Positions 51,024-59,779 of a DNA stretch of 64,000 bases are shown here, in pieces. The stretch comes from JALYJG01 sp033763555. Lineage in GTDB: Bacteria > Pseudomonadota > Alphaproteobacteria > UBA9219. Both the position numbers and the translations under genes were made by a program. Below the pieces are notes generated by a model. The model was not told where the DNA came from. It worked only from the letters and a program-made list of their open reading frames with translations, and searched no databases. The stretch's first letter is position 1, and every line of letters begins with the position of its first letter. Location: the NCBI GenBank assembly GCA_033763555.1, contig JANRKK010000036.1:124001-188000 (forward strand). The letters are read 5' to 3'.

Positions 51024-51614
51024 TTATAGCTGCATAAATTCATATCGTCCCGTCTTTCTGGCTCCGACGAAGCGGATTTTGCCCGCATCCTTCAGTCCCT
51101 CGATATCTCGCTTGGCCGTTTTTAGAGCTACTTCGAAATGCGCGGCGATGTCTTCGGCACGGGCTTTGTTTTTACGCTTAAGCAAGATTAAAAACCATCT
51201 TTGGCGCTCGTTGAACGATTTTATAGGGACATTTATAGGGACATTTTCGGTGAAGCTTGTGTCAGTATAAACGGGCATTTCCGGCTCCGGCGCGGTCGCC
51301 AGCGCGTGGCTGGAAAGCAGGCGAAAAGCATCCCATAAATCCTCCCCGCCGATCTGCATGAGAATGAATTTCAGGATGCTTGGCGACGAGCGCGCGAGCA
51401 ACAGCAAATGGCCGGAAGATGGCGTATTTCTAGCCTGATACCAGTTCTTGATGGCGCGCAAATTCGCATTGGTCAGTTGCCCGATCCGCTTCACAGCGGA
51501 GGGCGTGTCGCCGAAATCCTGACGCAGCGCCATCGCCACGATTTTCGCCAGCTCGACGTCGGAAACGGCCTTCGGTTTGACCGGAAAAACTTGGTCCTTT
51601 TTTAACTGAGACAT
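51024..51614 (-). CDS. Hypothetical HTH protein
   Basis: A 196-residue protein. The N-terminal ~90 residues look like a phage-type helix-turn-helix (LTNANLRAIKNWYQARNTPS), and the C-terminal ~65 residues like a DeoR/winged HTH (NKARAEDIAAHFEVALKTAK). Such pairs occur in regulators of integrative elements. ATG 51614 lies in an 85-nt gap divergent from the recombinase. Its target is unknown. Confidence 0.7.
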   Translation of the reverse strand: MSQLKKDQVFPVKPKAVSDVELAKIVAMALRQDFGDTPSAVKRIGQLTNANLRAIKNWYQARNTPSSGHLLLLARSSPSILKFILMQIGGEDLWDAFRLLSSHALATAPEPEMPVYTDTSFTENVPINVPIKSFNERQRWFLILLKRKNKARAEDIAAHFEVALKTAKRDIEGLKDAGKIRFVGARKTGRYEFMQL

Positions 51615-51699
51615 TCAATCCACTCCTTGGTTATGATTCCAAAGAGCGGTCATGCGGCGGCTGGCGATAGGTAGTGTCTAAACCGGAAAGAACGAGCGA

Positions 51700-53265
51700 A
51701 TGGATAGGTGGAATAATTCGGAAGGGTCAAACAACGACGGACAACGTCGCCGCGCGGCCATGTATGTCCGCATGTCAACCGATCACCAGAAATACTCGAC
51801 CGAAAACCAGGCCGATGCGATCCGAGACTATGCCGCCCGTCGCCAGATGGACATCGTCAAAACCTATGCCGATTCCGGCAAAAGCGGGTTGAGCCTCGAC
51901 GGACGGGACGCCCTCCAAAATCTGATTGCCGACGTTCAGTCGGGGCAAGCAGATTATAGCGTCATTCTCGTACTTGATGTGACCCGTTGGGGGCGGTTCC
52001 AAGACGCGGACGAAAGTGCCTATTATGAATATCTCTGCCGCCGTGCGGGTATTGACGTGCAATATGTCGCCGAACAGTTTGAAAACGACGGCAGCCCTGT
52101 CTCCACCATCGTTAAGGGCGTTAAACGCGCCATGGCGGGCGAATACAGCCGCGAATTGTCCGGCAAGGTCTTCGCGGGGCAATGCCGCCTGATCGAGTTG
52201 GGTTTCCGTCAGGGTGGCCCTGCCGGATACGGCCTGCGCCGTGTGCTGGTGGACGAACACCGCCAGCCCAAGGGAACACTCAAGCGCGGTGAACACAAAT
52301 CCTTGCAAACCGACCGCGTTGTCCTGGTCGCGGGGCCGGATGACGAAGTGGCAACGGTGCGCTGGATTTACCGCGCCTTCACCGAAGAGGGTTTACTGGA
52401 ATCCCAGATTGCCACGCGCCTGAATATGCAGGGTCTTAAAACCGATCTTGGCCGCGAATGGACACGCGGTGTTGTCCATACCATCCTCACCAATGAAAAA
52501 TACATCGGCAATAACGTCTTCAACCGCCGCTCTTACAAGCTGAAAAAGCGCCGCGTCGAAAATTCACCGGAGATGTGGGTGCGCGCGGATGGCGTGTTCG
52601 AGGCCATTATCGAGCCGAAGTATTTCTTTGCCGCGCAAGGCATCATCCGCGAACGCAGCCGCAGATATTCCAATGACGAGATGCTGACCAAGCTACGCAT
52701 GCTGCATGAAAAGCAAGGTTGGCTGTCCGGCATCCTGATCGACGAAACGGACGACATGCCCTCCAGCAGCGTTTATGCCCACCGTTTCGGGGGCCTAAGC
52801 CAAGCCTACAAGCTGATCGGCTACGATCCTGGGCGTGACATGCGCTATATCGAGGACAACAAGCGGCTGCGCCAGATGTATCCGGATGTGGTTGAAGGCG
52901 TCATCCGCAAAATTCAGGAGTATGGCGGCAGGGTTCACCGCGAGGTACAGAATGATTTTCTGATCGTCAACAACGAGATCAAGGCATCGCTGGTGATCTG
53001 CCGCTGCACCCAGACGCCGACAGGCAGCAATCGCTGGAAAATCCAGCTCGATACGGGGTTGATGCCGGACATCACCATCGTCGTGCGCATGGAGACCGAT
53101 AACCGTGAAGTCCTCGATTATTACCTGATCCCCGCCATCGACGTGGAAAATCCGCAGATACGTCTCGCGGAAAACAACCACCTGTCGCTCGACGCTTATC
53201 GCTTCGACGATCTTGAGCAGTTCTTCATGATGGCGGAACGCGCCGCCTTGCCGGAGGCTGCATGA
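51700..53265 (+). CDS. Large serine recombinase
   Basis: A 521-residue site-specific recombinase. The catalytic serine is in AAMYVRMSTDHQKYSTENQA near residue 26; the resolvase domain continues with DVTRWGRFQDADESAYYEYL; the recombinase domain includes GYGLRRVLVDEHRQPKGTLK and TRGVVHTILTNEKYIGNNVF. It is shorter than typical coiled-coil large serine recombinases, with a C-terminal domain of ~150 residues. Its stop overlaps the first ParB-like gene by 4 nt. Confidence 0.9.
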   Translation: MDRWNNSEGSNNDGQRRRAAMYVRMSTDHQKYSTENQADAIRDYAARRQMDIVKTYADSGKSGLSLDGRDALQNLIADVQSGQADYSVILVLDVTRWGRFQDADESAYYEYLCRRAGIDVQYVAEQFENDGSPVSTIVKGVKRAMAGEYSRELSGKVFAGQCRLIELGFRQGGPAGYGLRRVLVDEHRQPKGTLKRGEHKSLQTDRVVLVAGPDDEVATVRWIYRAFTEEGLLESQIATRLNMQGLKTDLGREWTRGVVHTILTNEKYIGNNVFNRRSYKLKKRRVENSPEMWVRADGVFEAIIEPKYFFAAQGIIRERSRRYSNDEMLTKLRMLHEKQGWLSGILIDETDDMPSSSVYAHRFGGLSQAYKLIGYDPGRDMRYIEDNKRLRQMYPDVVEGVIRKIQEYGGRVHREVQNDFLIVNNEIKASLVICRCTQTPTGSNRWKIQLDTGLMPDITIVVRMETDNREVLDYYLIPAIDVENPQIRLAENNHLSLDAYRFDDLEQFFMMAERAALPEAA

Positions 53266-54182
53266 CAAGAAGCAAAGGCAAGCGCGCCTCCGAGATCAAA
53301 ATGATCCCGATTGAGAAGATCAACATTCTCAATCCCCGTGTGCGGAATCAAAAAGTGTTCATGGAGATCGCCACGAACATGACCCAGGTGGGCATGAAGC
53401 GCCCGATCACCGTCACGCCCAGCCGCGCCAAGATCGAGGGCAAGGATTACGATCTGATCTGCGGACAGGGCCGGATCGAGGCATTTGTGGCTGTGGGGCA
53501 AAAGGAAATCCCTGCCATTGTCATTGATGCCAGCGAGGAACAGGCGCTTATCATGAGCCTGGTAGAAAACCTTGCCCGCCGCCAGCACCGTGCCAATGAC
53601 CTGTTGCAGGGTATCGAGATTTTACAAAAGCAAGGATACAACGCACAGCAAATTGCCGACAAGACGGGGCTGGCGAGAGATTACGTCAGCGGCGTCCTGA
53701 ATTTGATGGAGCGCGGCGAGGAACGGTTGCTCTCCGCCGTCGAGGCTGGACACATGCCGATCACGCTGGCCATCCGTATTGCGGAAAACCCCGAAGATGA
53801 ACAGCGTGCCTTACATGAGGCGTATGAAACCAAACAACTGCGCGGAAATCGCCTGCTGCTGGCCAAACGCCTGATCGACACGCGCAAACGACGCGGAAAA
53901 ACCTTCCTTGATGAGCGTGGCAAACGCGCAAAGCGGGATAAAGGTGATAAGGCTTTGTCCGTGCAGGATGTGTTGAAGGTTTACCAACGCGAGGTCGACC
54001 GCAAGCGTCTGCTGACACGCAAGGCTGATGCCGTGGCCAACCGCATGTTGTTCGTGACCGAAGCCCTGCGGCAGCTTTTTCAGGACGAGCATTTCAGTAC
54101 ACTGCTGCGCGCGGAAGGGTTGACGACGCTACCCAAGCCACTGGCAGGACTCATGGATGAGAAAGGTCGTCTGCATGTCTAA
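53262..54182 (+). CDS. ParB/RepB-like protein 1 of the recombinase cluster
   Basis: A 306-residue ParB-superfamily protein: IPIEKINILNPRVRNQ, CGQGRIEAFVAVGQKEIPAI and ENLARRQHRANDLLQGIEIL. The HTH follows (YNAQQIADKTGLARDYVSGV). The first ParB/Srx part is present, but no ParA partner is nearby. It overlaps both neighbours (4 and 8 nt), so three genes form one translational unit. Confidence 0.82.
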   Translation: MTRSKGKRASEIKMIPIEKINILNPRVRNQKVFMEIATNMTQVGMKRPITVTPSRAKIEGKDYDLICGQGRIEAFVAVGQKEIPAIVIDASEEQALIMSLVENLARRQHRANDLLQGIEILQKQGYNAQQIADKTGLARDYVSGVLNLMERGEERLLSAVEAGHMPITLAIRIAENPEDEQRALHEAYETKQLRGNRLLLAKRLIDTRKRRGKTFLDERGKRAKRDKGDKALSVQDVLKVYQREVDRKRLLTRKADAVANRMLFVTEALRQLFQDEHFSTLLRAEGLTTLPKPLAGLMDEKGRLHV

Positions 54183-55104
54183 GGATCCACGACAGAAAAC
54201 GAAAATCCCCAAAGGAGAGATCAAGGCGGGTTTTGATAAACAAACCACAGACCTTGGCATCGACCAGATCGTGTCGATCAAAATCGTGACGCCCGCGGCC
54301 CGCAAAAGCCCCAAATATCATCAAATCCTTGCATCCATCCGCGAAGTCGGCGTCATCGAGCCGCCCGTGGTCAGCCGCGATCCGCATTCGCGTAACAAAT
54401 ACATCCTGCTCGATGGCCACATGCGCGTTGAGGCGCTCAAGGAGCTGGGCGAAACGGAGGTAACGTGCCTCGTATCCACCGACGACGAAGCCTTTACCTA
54501 CAACAAGCATATCAACCGCCTCTCGACCGTCATGGAACATAAGATGATCCTGCGGGCGATCGAGCGCGGTGTACCGGAGGCTAAGATCGCTGCGGCGCTG
54601 AATATAGATGTGCGCAGCATCGCCACCAGGCGCGATCTGTTGAACGGCGTCTGCCCAGAAGCTGCCGAGCTTTTGAAGGACAAAATGGTGCCGATTGCCA
54701 CGTTCCCGATCTTGAAGCGCATGAAGCCTTTCCGCCAGATCGAGGCTGCCACGCTGATGAATGACGCTGGCACCTATTCGAAAACCTATGCCCGCGCGCT
54801 GCTGGCGGCCACACCCAAGGATCAGCTCGTGGATCCGGAAAAACCGAAAAAGATTAAAGGGCTGGACGAGGAACAGATGGCGCGCATGGAAAGCGAGATG
54901 GAGAGCCTCCAACGCGAATATCGTCTGATCGAGGAAAACTACGGCAAGGATGTCCTCAATCTCACGCTGACCAAGGGATATCTCGGCTCATTGCTGGGCA
55001 ACGCCAAGATTGTGCGCTATCTGGCGCAAAATCACGCCGACATCCTGACCCAATTCCAGAAGATTGCCGACATCACCTCCCTGGCCAAGGAAACGGCGGC
55101 GTGA
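54175..55104 (+). CDS. ParB/RepB-like protein 2 of the recombinase cluster
   Basis: A 309-residue second ParB-like protein, clearly a distant paralog: QIVSIKIVTPAARKSPKYHQ, VIEPPVVSRDPHSRNKYILL and DGHMRVEALKELGETEVTCL. Its C-terminus resembles RepB-type plasmid partition proteins (VLNLTLTKGYLGSLLGNAKI). The serine recombinase plus two ParB-like proteins is a set seen in integrative elements; its mechanism is not established to my knowledge. Confidence 0.8.
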   Translation: MSKDPRQKTKIPKGEIKAGFDKQTTDLGIDQIVSIKIVTPAARKSPKYHQILASIREVGVIEPPVVSRDPHSRNKYILLDGHMRVEALKELGETEVTCLVSTDDEAFTYNKHINRLSTVMEHKMILRAIERGVPEAKIAAALNIDVRSIATRRDLLNGVCPEAAELLKDKMVPIATFPILKRMKPFRQIEAATLMNDAGTYSKTYARALLAATPKDQLVDPEKPKKIKGLDEEQMARMESEMESLQREYRLIEENYGKDVLNLTLTKGYLGSLLGNAKIVRYLAQNHADILTQFQKIADITSLAKETAA

Positions 55105-55123
55105 CAGGCGTTTAAGGGGGAGG

Positions 55124-55150
55124 CTTTCTTTCTGTTCCTTGAAAAGAAAG
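55124..55150. repeat. 27-bp palindrome, copy 1 (CTTTCTTT-N11-AAAGAAAG)
   Basis: CTTTCTTT at 55124-55131 and AAAGAAAG at 55143-55150 form a perfect 8-bp inverted repeat with an 11-nt spacer. It lies 124 nt before the fic start. A second copy with the same arms and spacer length lies 112 bp downstream. Confidence 0.85.
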
Positions 55151-55230
55151 AAAATGGTTAAAAACCTTCTTTTATCCCCAAATATGGCTATTTCCCGTAT
55201 TTAGCGACTTTACAAAGAAAGCATGTTTAT

Positions 55231-55267
55231 CTATTCTTTCTTTCGTCGAATCAGAAAGAAAGGATAG
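55231..55267. promoter_or_regulatory. 27-bp palindrome, copy 2, overlapping the fic ribosome-binding site
   Basis: CTTTCTTT at 55236-55243 and AAAGAAAG at 55255-55262 with an 11-nt spacer; the arms extend outward to CTAT/ATAG with one mismatch. The right arm runs into AAGGATAG, the ribosome-binding site of fic. A lone AAAGAAAG half-site is at 55214-55221. Two matching palindromes suggest an operator for an autorepressor, perhaps Fic itself through its C-terminal HTH, or for a partner. Confidence 0.75.
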
Positions 55268-55273
55268 CCAGCC

Positions 55274-56464
55274 ATGTCCGGCGATAACAGCCGCCTCGGC
55301 TCTTATATACGGTGTAGCGTCGCAGGGGAAACCTACCAGGCTTTCCTGCCGCCCGCGCTGCCGCCGCCCCAGCCGCCCCTGAATCTGCTGGGGTTGCAGG
55401 GGTTGTTGTCCAAGGCCAATCAGGCGCTGGGCAAGCTCGATGCCGTGGCCGACATCCTGCCGGACAGTAATCTGCTTCTTTATTATTATGTGCGCAAAGA
55501 GGCCGTGCTGTCGTCCCAGATCGAAGGAACGCAATCTTCGCTGGCTGATCTTCTGCTTTATGAAAGCGACGAAGCGCCCAGCGTTCCCATGGATGATGTC
55601 GTGGAAGTATCGTCCTACGTTGCGGCGCTTGAGCATGGCCTCGCGCGCGTGCGTGAAGGCTTCCCTGTATCGCTGCGCCTGATCCGCGAGATGCATGCGA
55701 TCCTGCTTTCCAAGGGACGCGGCAGCAACAAACAGCCAGGCGAGTTTCGTACATCGCAAAACTGGATCGGCGGATCACGCCCTGGCAACGCCGCTTTCGT
55801 GCCGCCGCCTCCGGATCGGCTAATGGAATGCCTCGACGCTTTCGAGAAATATCTACATCTGGAGGAACGCTCTTATACCGCGCTCATCGATGCAGGGCTG
55901 ATCCACGTCCAGTTTGAAACCATCCACCCGTTCCTCGACGGCAACGGGCGCATTGGCCGTTTGCTCATCACGTTCTTCCTGATGATGATGGGTGATCTGC
56001 GCCAGCCAAATTTGTATTTGAGCTTGTTCTTCAAGAACAACCGTCAGGAATATTATTCGCGCCTCGGTGCTGTCCGCACGGCGGGCGATTGGGAGGGTTG
56101 GCTGGACTTCTTCCTGCACGGCGTTGCCGAAACATCCAATCAGGTCGTTGCCACCAGCCAGGCGATTTCTGCGCTGTTCAAAGCCGATAACGACAAGATC
56201 GCTGCGCTGAAACGTGCGGGGATAACGGCGCGGCAGGCACACGCCCAGCTTCAAAAGGTGGCGATCTCGAATGCCATCAATATGGCTGCTGCGCTCGATG
56301 TCAGTGTTCCCACCGCGCGCCTGGCGCTGAATAACCTGAAAGAGCTTGGGATCGTGAAGGATATCAGTGGCTCCGGCAAGGAACGCCTTTATATTTACAC
56401 CGCACTGATCGATCTGCTGGAACAAGGCGCGGAGCCGATTGCGCTCGGAAAGGAAGCTGTTTGA
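55274..56464 (+). CDS. Fic-domain AMPylase-type protein with wHTH tail
   Basis: A 396-residue Fic protein, likely an AMP-transferase. The catalytic motif HPFLDGNGRIGR is near residue 218; the inhibitory motif SSQIEGT near residue 80 makes it a class II Fic protein. The C-terminal ~80 residues (NAINMAAALDVSVPTARLAL, LGIVKDISGSGKERLYIYTA) form a winged HTH, typical of Fic proteins that regulate their own gene. Two palindromes lie upstream. AAGGATAG precedes ATG 55274. Confidence 0.9.
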   Translation: MSGDNSRLGSYIRCSVAGETYQAFLPPALPPPQPPLNLLGLQGLLSKANQALGKLDAVADILPDSNLLLYYYVRKEAVLSSQIEGTQSSLADLLLYESDEAPSVPMDDVVEVSSYVAALEHGLARVREGFPVSLRLIREMHAILLSKGRGSNKQPGEFRTSQNWIGGSRPGNAAFVPPPPDRLMECLDAFEKYLHLEERSYTALIDAGLIHVQFETIHPFLDGNGRIGRLLITFFLMMMGDLRQPNLYLSLFFKNNRQEYYSRLGAVRTAGDWEGWLDFFLHGVAETSNQVVATSQAISALFKADNDKIAALKRAGITARQAHAQLQKVAISNAINMAAALDVSVPTARLALNNLKELGIVKDISGSGKERLYIYTALIDLLEQGAEPIALGKEAV

Positions 56465-56575
56465 AGTGACGACGGATATATTCACTGCCGTAGCAAGGGT
56501 AACGATCTGTGAATTCTCAACGATATAAGAGGGTTATCACAAAAGTAGGTAGAATATTAACGAAAGTTTGCTAGA

Positions 56576-57007
56576 ATGGTCATCATGATGTTGAAGCGTC
56601 TCATATGCGCCTTTGTCGCGCTGAGTTTTGTCTTCGCCGGAATACCCGTTCTGGCGGCGGCGAAAGAGATGCCTTGTCCGATGACGAAAATACATACCGA
56701 TATGGAGAAACCCTCGGCTCAATCTGATATGTCCAGTATGAAAATGGGTATGAAAGATTGTGACAAATGTCCAAAATCGACGGAAAAGAAACAAGCCGAG
56801 AAACCTAAAAAAGGTGGCTGTTGCGACGATCAGGCATGTAATGCCAAATGTGCCGCCCTGAGCAGTGCGGGCGGACAATTGTTCCCATCCAGCGACATTC
56901 AATGGAATGGGCCAAATGCGAAGGAAAAGGTGACGTTTTTGCCGTACCTTTTGCCTCCGTCCCATTTCCTGAAAACACCCGAAAAACCACCCAAACATCT
57001 CTTGTAA
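56576..57007 (+). CDS. Exported Cys/Met-rich metal-binding protein
   Basis: A 143-residue protein with an N-terminal signal peptide (ICAFVALSFVFAGIPVLAAA). The rest is rich in metal ligands: MPCPMTKIHTDM, SDMSSMKMGMKDCDKCPK, and GGCCDDQACNAKCAALS. It is most likely a periplasmic copper or silver chaperone for the efflux pump that follows. The ATGs at 56576, 56585 and 56588 are all possible; none has a strong ribosome-binding site. Confidence 0.75.
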   Translation: MVIMMLKRLICAFVALSFVFAGIPVLAAAKEMPCPMTKIHTDMEKPSAQSDMSSMKMGMKDCDKCPKSTEKKQAEKPKKGGCCDDQACNAKCAALSSAGGQLFPSSDIQWNGPNAKEKVTFLPYLLPPSHFLKTPEKPPKHLL

Positions 57008-57137
57008 AGGGCGAAGTGTGTCCGGATTTTGGGTTGATGTGAGCATCGCGCGCCAAAAATCCTGATATCCAGCCCTCTTTGCACTGCGGTTTTGCGATCT
57101 TTCGCGGAGCCGACCAAACGCATACGAGAGGTTTATC

Positions 57138-58379
57138 ATGATTAGAATTTTAATATTTATTGTGCTGATCGGTTTCAGCATCGCGGCTCCCGCCCACGCG
57201 GCGGAAAAAGCCAAGCCCTCTGCGTCAGAGACACAGGGACAAAATGAAGCCAACTTCGGGTTTCTGCTGGAAAAATTGAAACAGCATCCTGAAATCCAAG
57301 CCTATGTCAGCCGCGCGGAATCCTCGCAATACAATGCGACGGGCGAATTGGGTTTACCGGATCCGATGCTGTTTATCCAAGAGCAGGATTACCCTATCGG
57401 TTCCAGCATGTCGCGCGATCAAGAGCAGAAGATGATCGGCTTTAAGCAGGTCATTCCGGCTTTTGGAACACGCGGAGCCAAATCCGACCGTCTGGGGGTT
57501 GAATCCCGTAAAAACAAGCTACTCGGCGATTACGCCTATGCAGCGATGAAATCTCAGCTCATCACCGTGCTGGCCAATTTGGCGCGCATTGAAGAACAGG
57601 AAAAATTATTGTCGCAACAGGAGTCGTTATTCGGCTCCGAACGGACGAGCCTGAAAGGACGGATCGCTGCCAACCAGGCATCGCAAAGCCAGCTTTCGCT
57701 GAGCGAGGCCGACAGCACTGATGTTTCACTAATGCGTGCCGATCTTGAGGAAGAAAAGCATGAGATCATGGCGATGCTTGCCAACATGGTTGGCGAGACA
57801 CCGGATGTCCCGCTTCCTGCGATCGACAAAATTGTCTGGGATCAGGATGTTGTGAAAACATACCCCGTTCAGGTCGCCGCGCAGGATATTGAAATGGCAC
57901 GTAAGGATGTTGATCTGCGCGAATCCGAGTTCAACCCCAATTTTGAGGTGCAGGCTAGTTATGGCCGCATGAATGGCGGCGATAACGCCGGAACAATCAT
58001 GGTGGGGATGAGTATTCCGCTTTGGGCCGCGCAGAACCAGCAACCCAAATTATCGGGCGCGAAATCGAGCGTGCGCGCGGCGGAGGACGATCAGGAAAAC
58101 ATCAAGCGCCAGACGTTGCAGAAATTAACCCATCTTGAAGCTCAGATCGACGCCAGCGACCGCAAGATCGAGTTGCTCAAACATAAAGAATCCCTCCTGA
58201 ACGCATCACGCGGTGCGCAAGCCAGGGAATATGAGGCGGGAAAAAGCGATCTTTCCATGCCCTTAAAGACACGGCGCGACATGGTGTCCGTCCGTTATCA
58301 ACTGGCGACGGAACGGGCGAAACGCACCACTCTGATTGCCGATTTCAACCACTACTTCCTCGAAAGAGAAGAAAAATGA
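57138..58379 (+). CDS. Outer-membrane efflux protein, TolC/CusC family
   Basis: A 413-residue protein with a signal peptide (ILIFIVLIGFSIAAPAHAA) and long coiled-coil helices typical of TolC-type outer membrane factors (LANLARIEEQEKLLSQQESL and KRQTLQKLTHLEAQIDASDR), each repeated in a duplicated fold. It is the outer channel of the pump formed with the next two genes, and its end overlaps the adaptor gene by 4 nt. GAGAGG lies before the ATG. Confidence 0.85.
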   Translation: MIRILIFIVLIGFSIAAPAHAAEKAKPSASETQGQNEANFGFLLEKLKQHPEIQAYVSRAESSQYNATGELGLPDPMLFIQEQDYPIGSSMSRDQEQKMIGFKQVIPAFGTRGAKSDRLGVESRKNKLLGDYAYAAMKSQLITVLANLARIEEQEKLLSQQESLFGSERTSLKGRIAANQASQSQLSLSEADSTDVSLMRADLEEEKHEIMAMLANMVGETPDVPLPAIDKIVWDQDVVKTYPVQVAAQDIEMARKDVDLRESEFNPNFEVQASYGRMNGGDNAGTIMVGMSIPLWAAQNQQPKLSGAKSSVRAAEDDQENIKRQTLQKLTHLEAQIDASDRKIELLKHKESLLNASRGAQAREYEAGKSDLSMPLKTRRDMVSVRYQLATERAKRTTLIADFNHYFLEREEK

Positions 58380-59779
58380 GAAAATCTTTTCCGCTTCTGA
58401 TCGGATCAATCCTCTGCGTCAACGCCGTACTGAATGGTTTTGGCACGGTCACGGCATTCAGTCCTCATGCCAGCAGCATTCAAAAGATTTTTGAAATAGG
58501 CATTGCGCATGCCGAGGAAGAGGTTGCGGTTAAATACACCTGTCCGATGCATCCGCAGGTCATATCCGATACGCCAGGAAAATGTCCGATTTGCGGTATG
58601 GATTTGGTACAAGTCGCCGCTTCAGGTGGTTCGCATGAGGAAAAAAGAGATGTAAAGGCTGCCGTCACCGACCAGAAAGACCAAAAGGTTCTTTACTGGT
58701 ACGATCCGATGGTGCCGGAAAAGCGTTTCGACAAACCTGGAAAATCGCCTTTCATGGATATGGAGCTGGTGCCTAAATACGCCGACGAGATACAAGGCGA
58801 CACCTCCGGTAAGCCTGTGATCACCATTAGCGCGGATACCACTCAGAAAATGGGCGTGCGTACGGAAAAGGTGACCAAGGGGAGCTTTGCCAAAACCATC
58901 CGTGCGACCGCTATCGTGATGGAAAACGAACGTGGCCGTTGGGAGTTGTTCAGCCAGCTTGAAGGAAGGGTTGAAGATTTGCGCTATAGCGCTGTCGGCG
59001 ATCGTGTCAAAAAAGGCGATGTCTTTTATTCCCTTTACAGTCCGGAGCTTTTGTCCCTGCAAAATGACTTTGTCGCTGCGCGCAAGGCGGGACTTCAGGA
59101 TTTGGCGCAAGCCGCAAAGAAGAGAATGAAACTGTTGGGGGTCGACGATACGGTAATCGCCGATCTTTCAAAGGGCGGCAGGGCTTTTGAGAAAGTACCG
59201 TTTTATGTTCCGGCAGACGGGGTTCTGGCTCAACTTGATATTCGTAACGGCTATTACCTAAAAGCCAATGACCAAGTTGGCCGTATTCAAGACCTGTCAA
59301 CGGTCTGGCTGGAAGCCGCAGTGCCGGAAAAGGACATGGCGGCGATCAAGGAAGGCGATACTGCCGAGATCGCGATTGGCCTGCAGAAATATGACGGCAA
59401 GGTCGATTATATCTATCCGACCATTGATGCCGAGGCGCGTACCGGAAAGGTGCGCCTGATCGTCGATAACAAGGACGGGGTCTTGCGTCCGGCTTCTTAT
59501 GCCGCCGTGACATTTGCAACAGGTGTCGTGACGGAGCAATTGACCGTCCCAAGCGAGGCTGTCTTACGGAATACTGAGGGCGAGCATGTCATCGTGGCTA
59601 TAGGGAGCGGAAAATTCCAGGCGCGTAGCGTCAAGACGGGTGGCATCAGCGCAGGTCGCACGGAAATTATATCCGGCCTCCAGGAAGGCGACGATGTCGT
59701 TGTCAGCGCGCAATTTTTGATCGACTCTGAATCCTCGCTCCAGGAATCCTTGGGTAAATTTTCTGGAGGGCAGCAATGA
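58376..59779 (+). CDS. RND periplasmic adaptor, CusB-like, with heavy-metal-binding domain
   Basis: A 467-residue membrane fusion protein. An N-terminal metal-binding module reads YTCPMHPQVISDTPGKCPIC then GMDLV, followed by a second, cysteine-free copy (YDPMVPEKRFDKPGKSPFMD then MELVP). The rest is the adaptor: beta-barrel and lipoyl hairpin (RGRWELFSQLEGRVEDL, VPADGVLAQLDIRNGYYL). CPMHP and Met-rich parts point to Cu(I)/Ag(I). It overlaps the CusA gene by 4 nt. Confidence 0.87.
   Translation: MRKSFPLLIGSILCVNAVLNGFGTVTAFSPHASSIQKIFEIGIAHAEEEVAVKYTCPMHPQVISDTPGKCPICGMDLVQVAASGGSHEEKRDVKAAVTDQKDQKVLYWYDPMVPEKRFDKPGKSPFMDMELVPKYADEIQGDTSGKPVITISADTTQKMGVRTEKVTKGSFAKTIRATAIVMENERGRWELFSQLEGRVEDLRYSAVGDRVKKGDVFYSLYSPELLSLQNDFVAARKAGLQDLAQAAKKRMKLLGVDDTVIADLSKGGRAFEKVPFYVPADGVLAQLDIRNGYYLKANDQVGRIQDLSTVWLEAAVPEKDMAAIKEGDTAEIAIGLQKYDGKVDYIYPTIDAEARTGKVRLIVDNKDGVLRPASYAAVTFATGVVTEQLTVPSEAVLRNTEGEHVIVAIGSGKFQARSVKTGGISAGRTEIISGLQEGDDVVVSAQFLIDSESSLQESLGKFSGGQQ

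Noticed and set aside
56499..56526. GTAACG-N16-CGATAT, similar to the SigF-type promoter
   Set aside because: Both boxes deviate from the pair at 35.8 kb and spacing differs; kept only as a weak hint that the copper pump might be in the same regulon.
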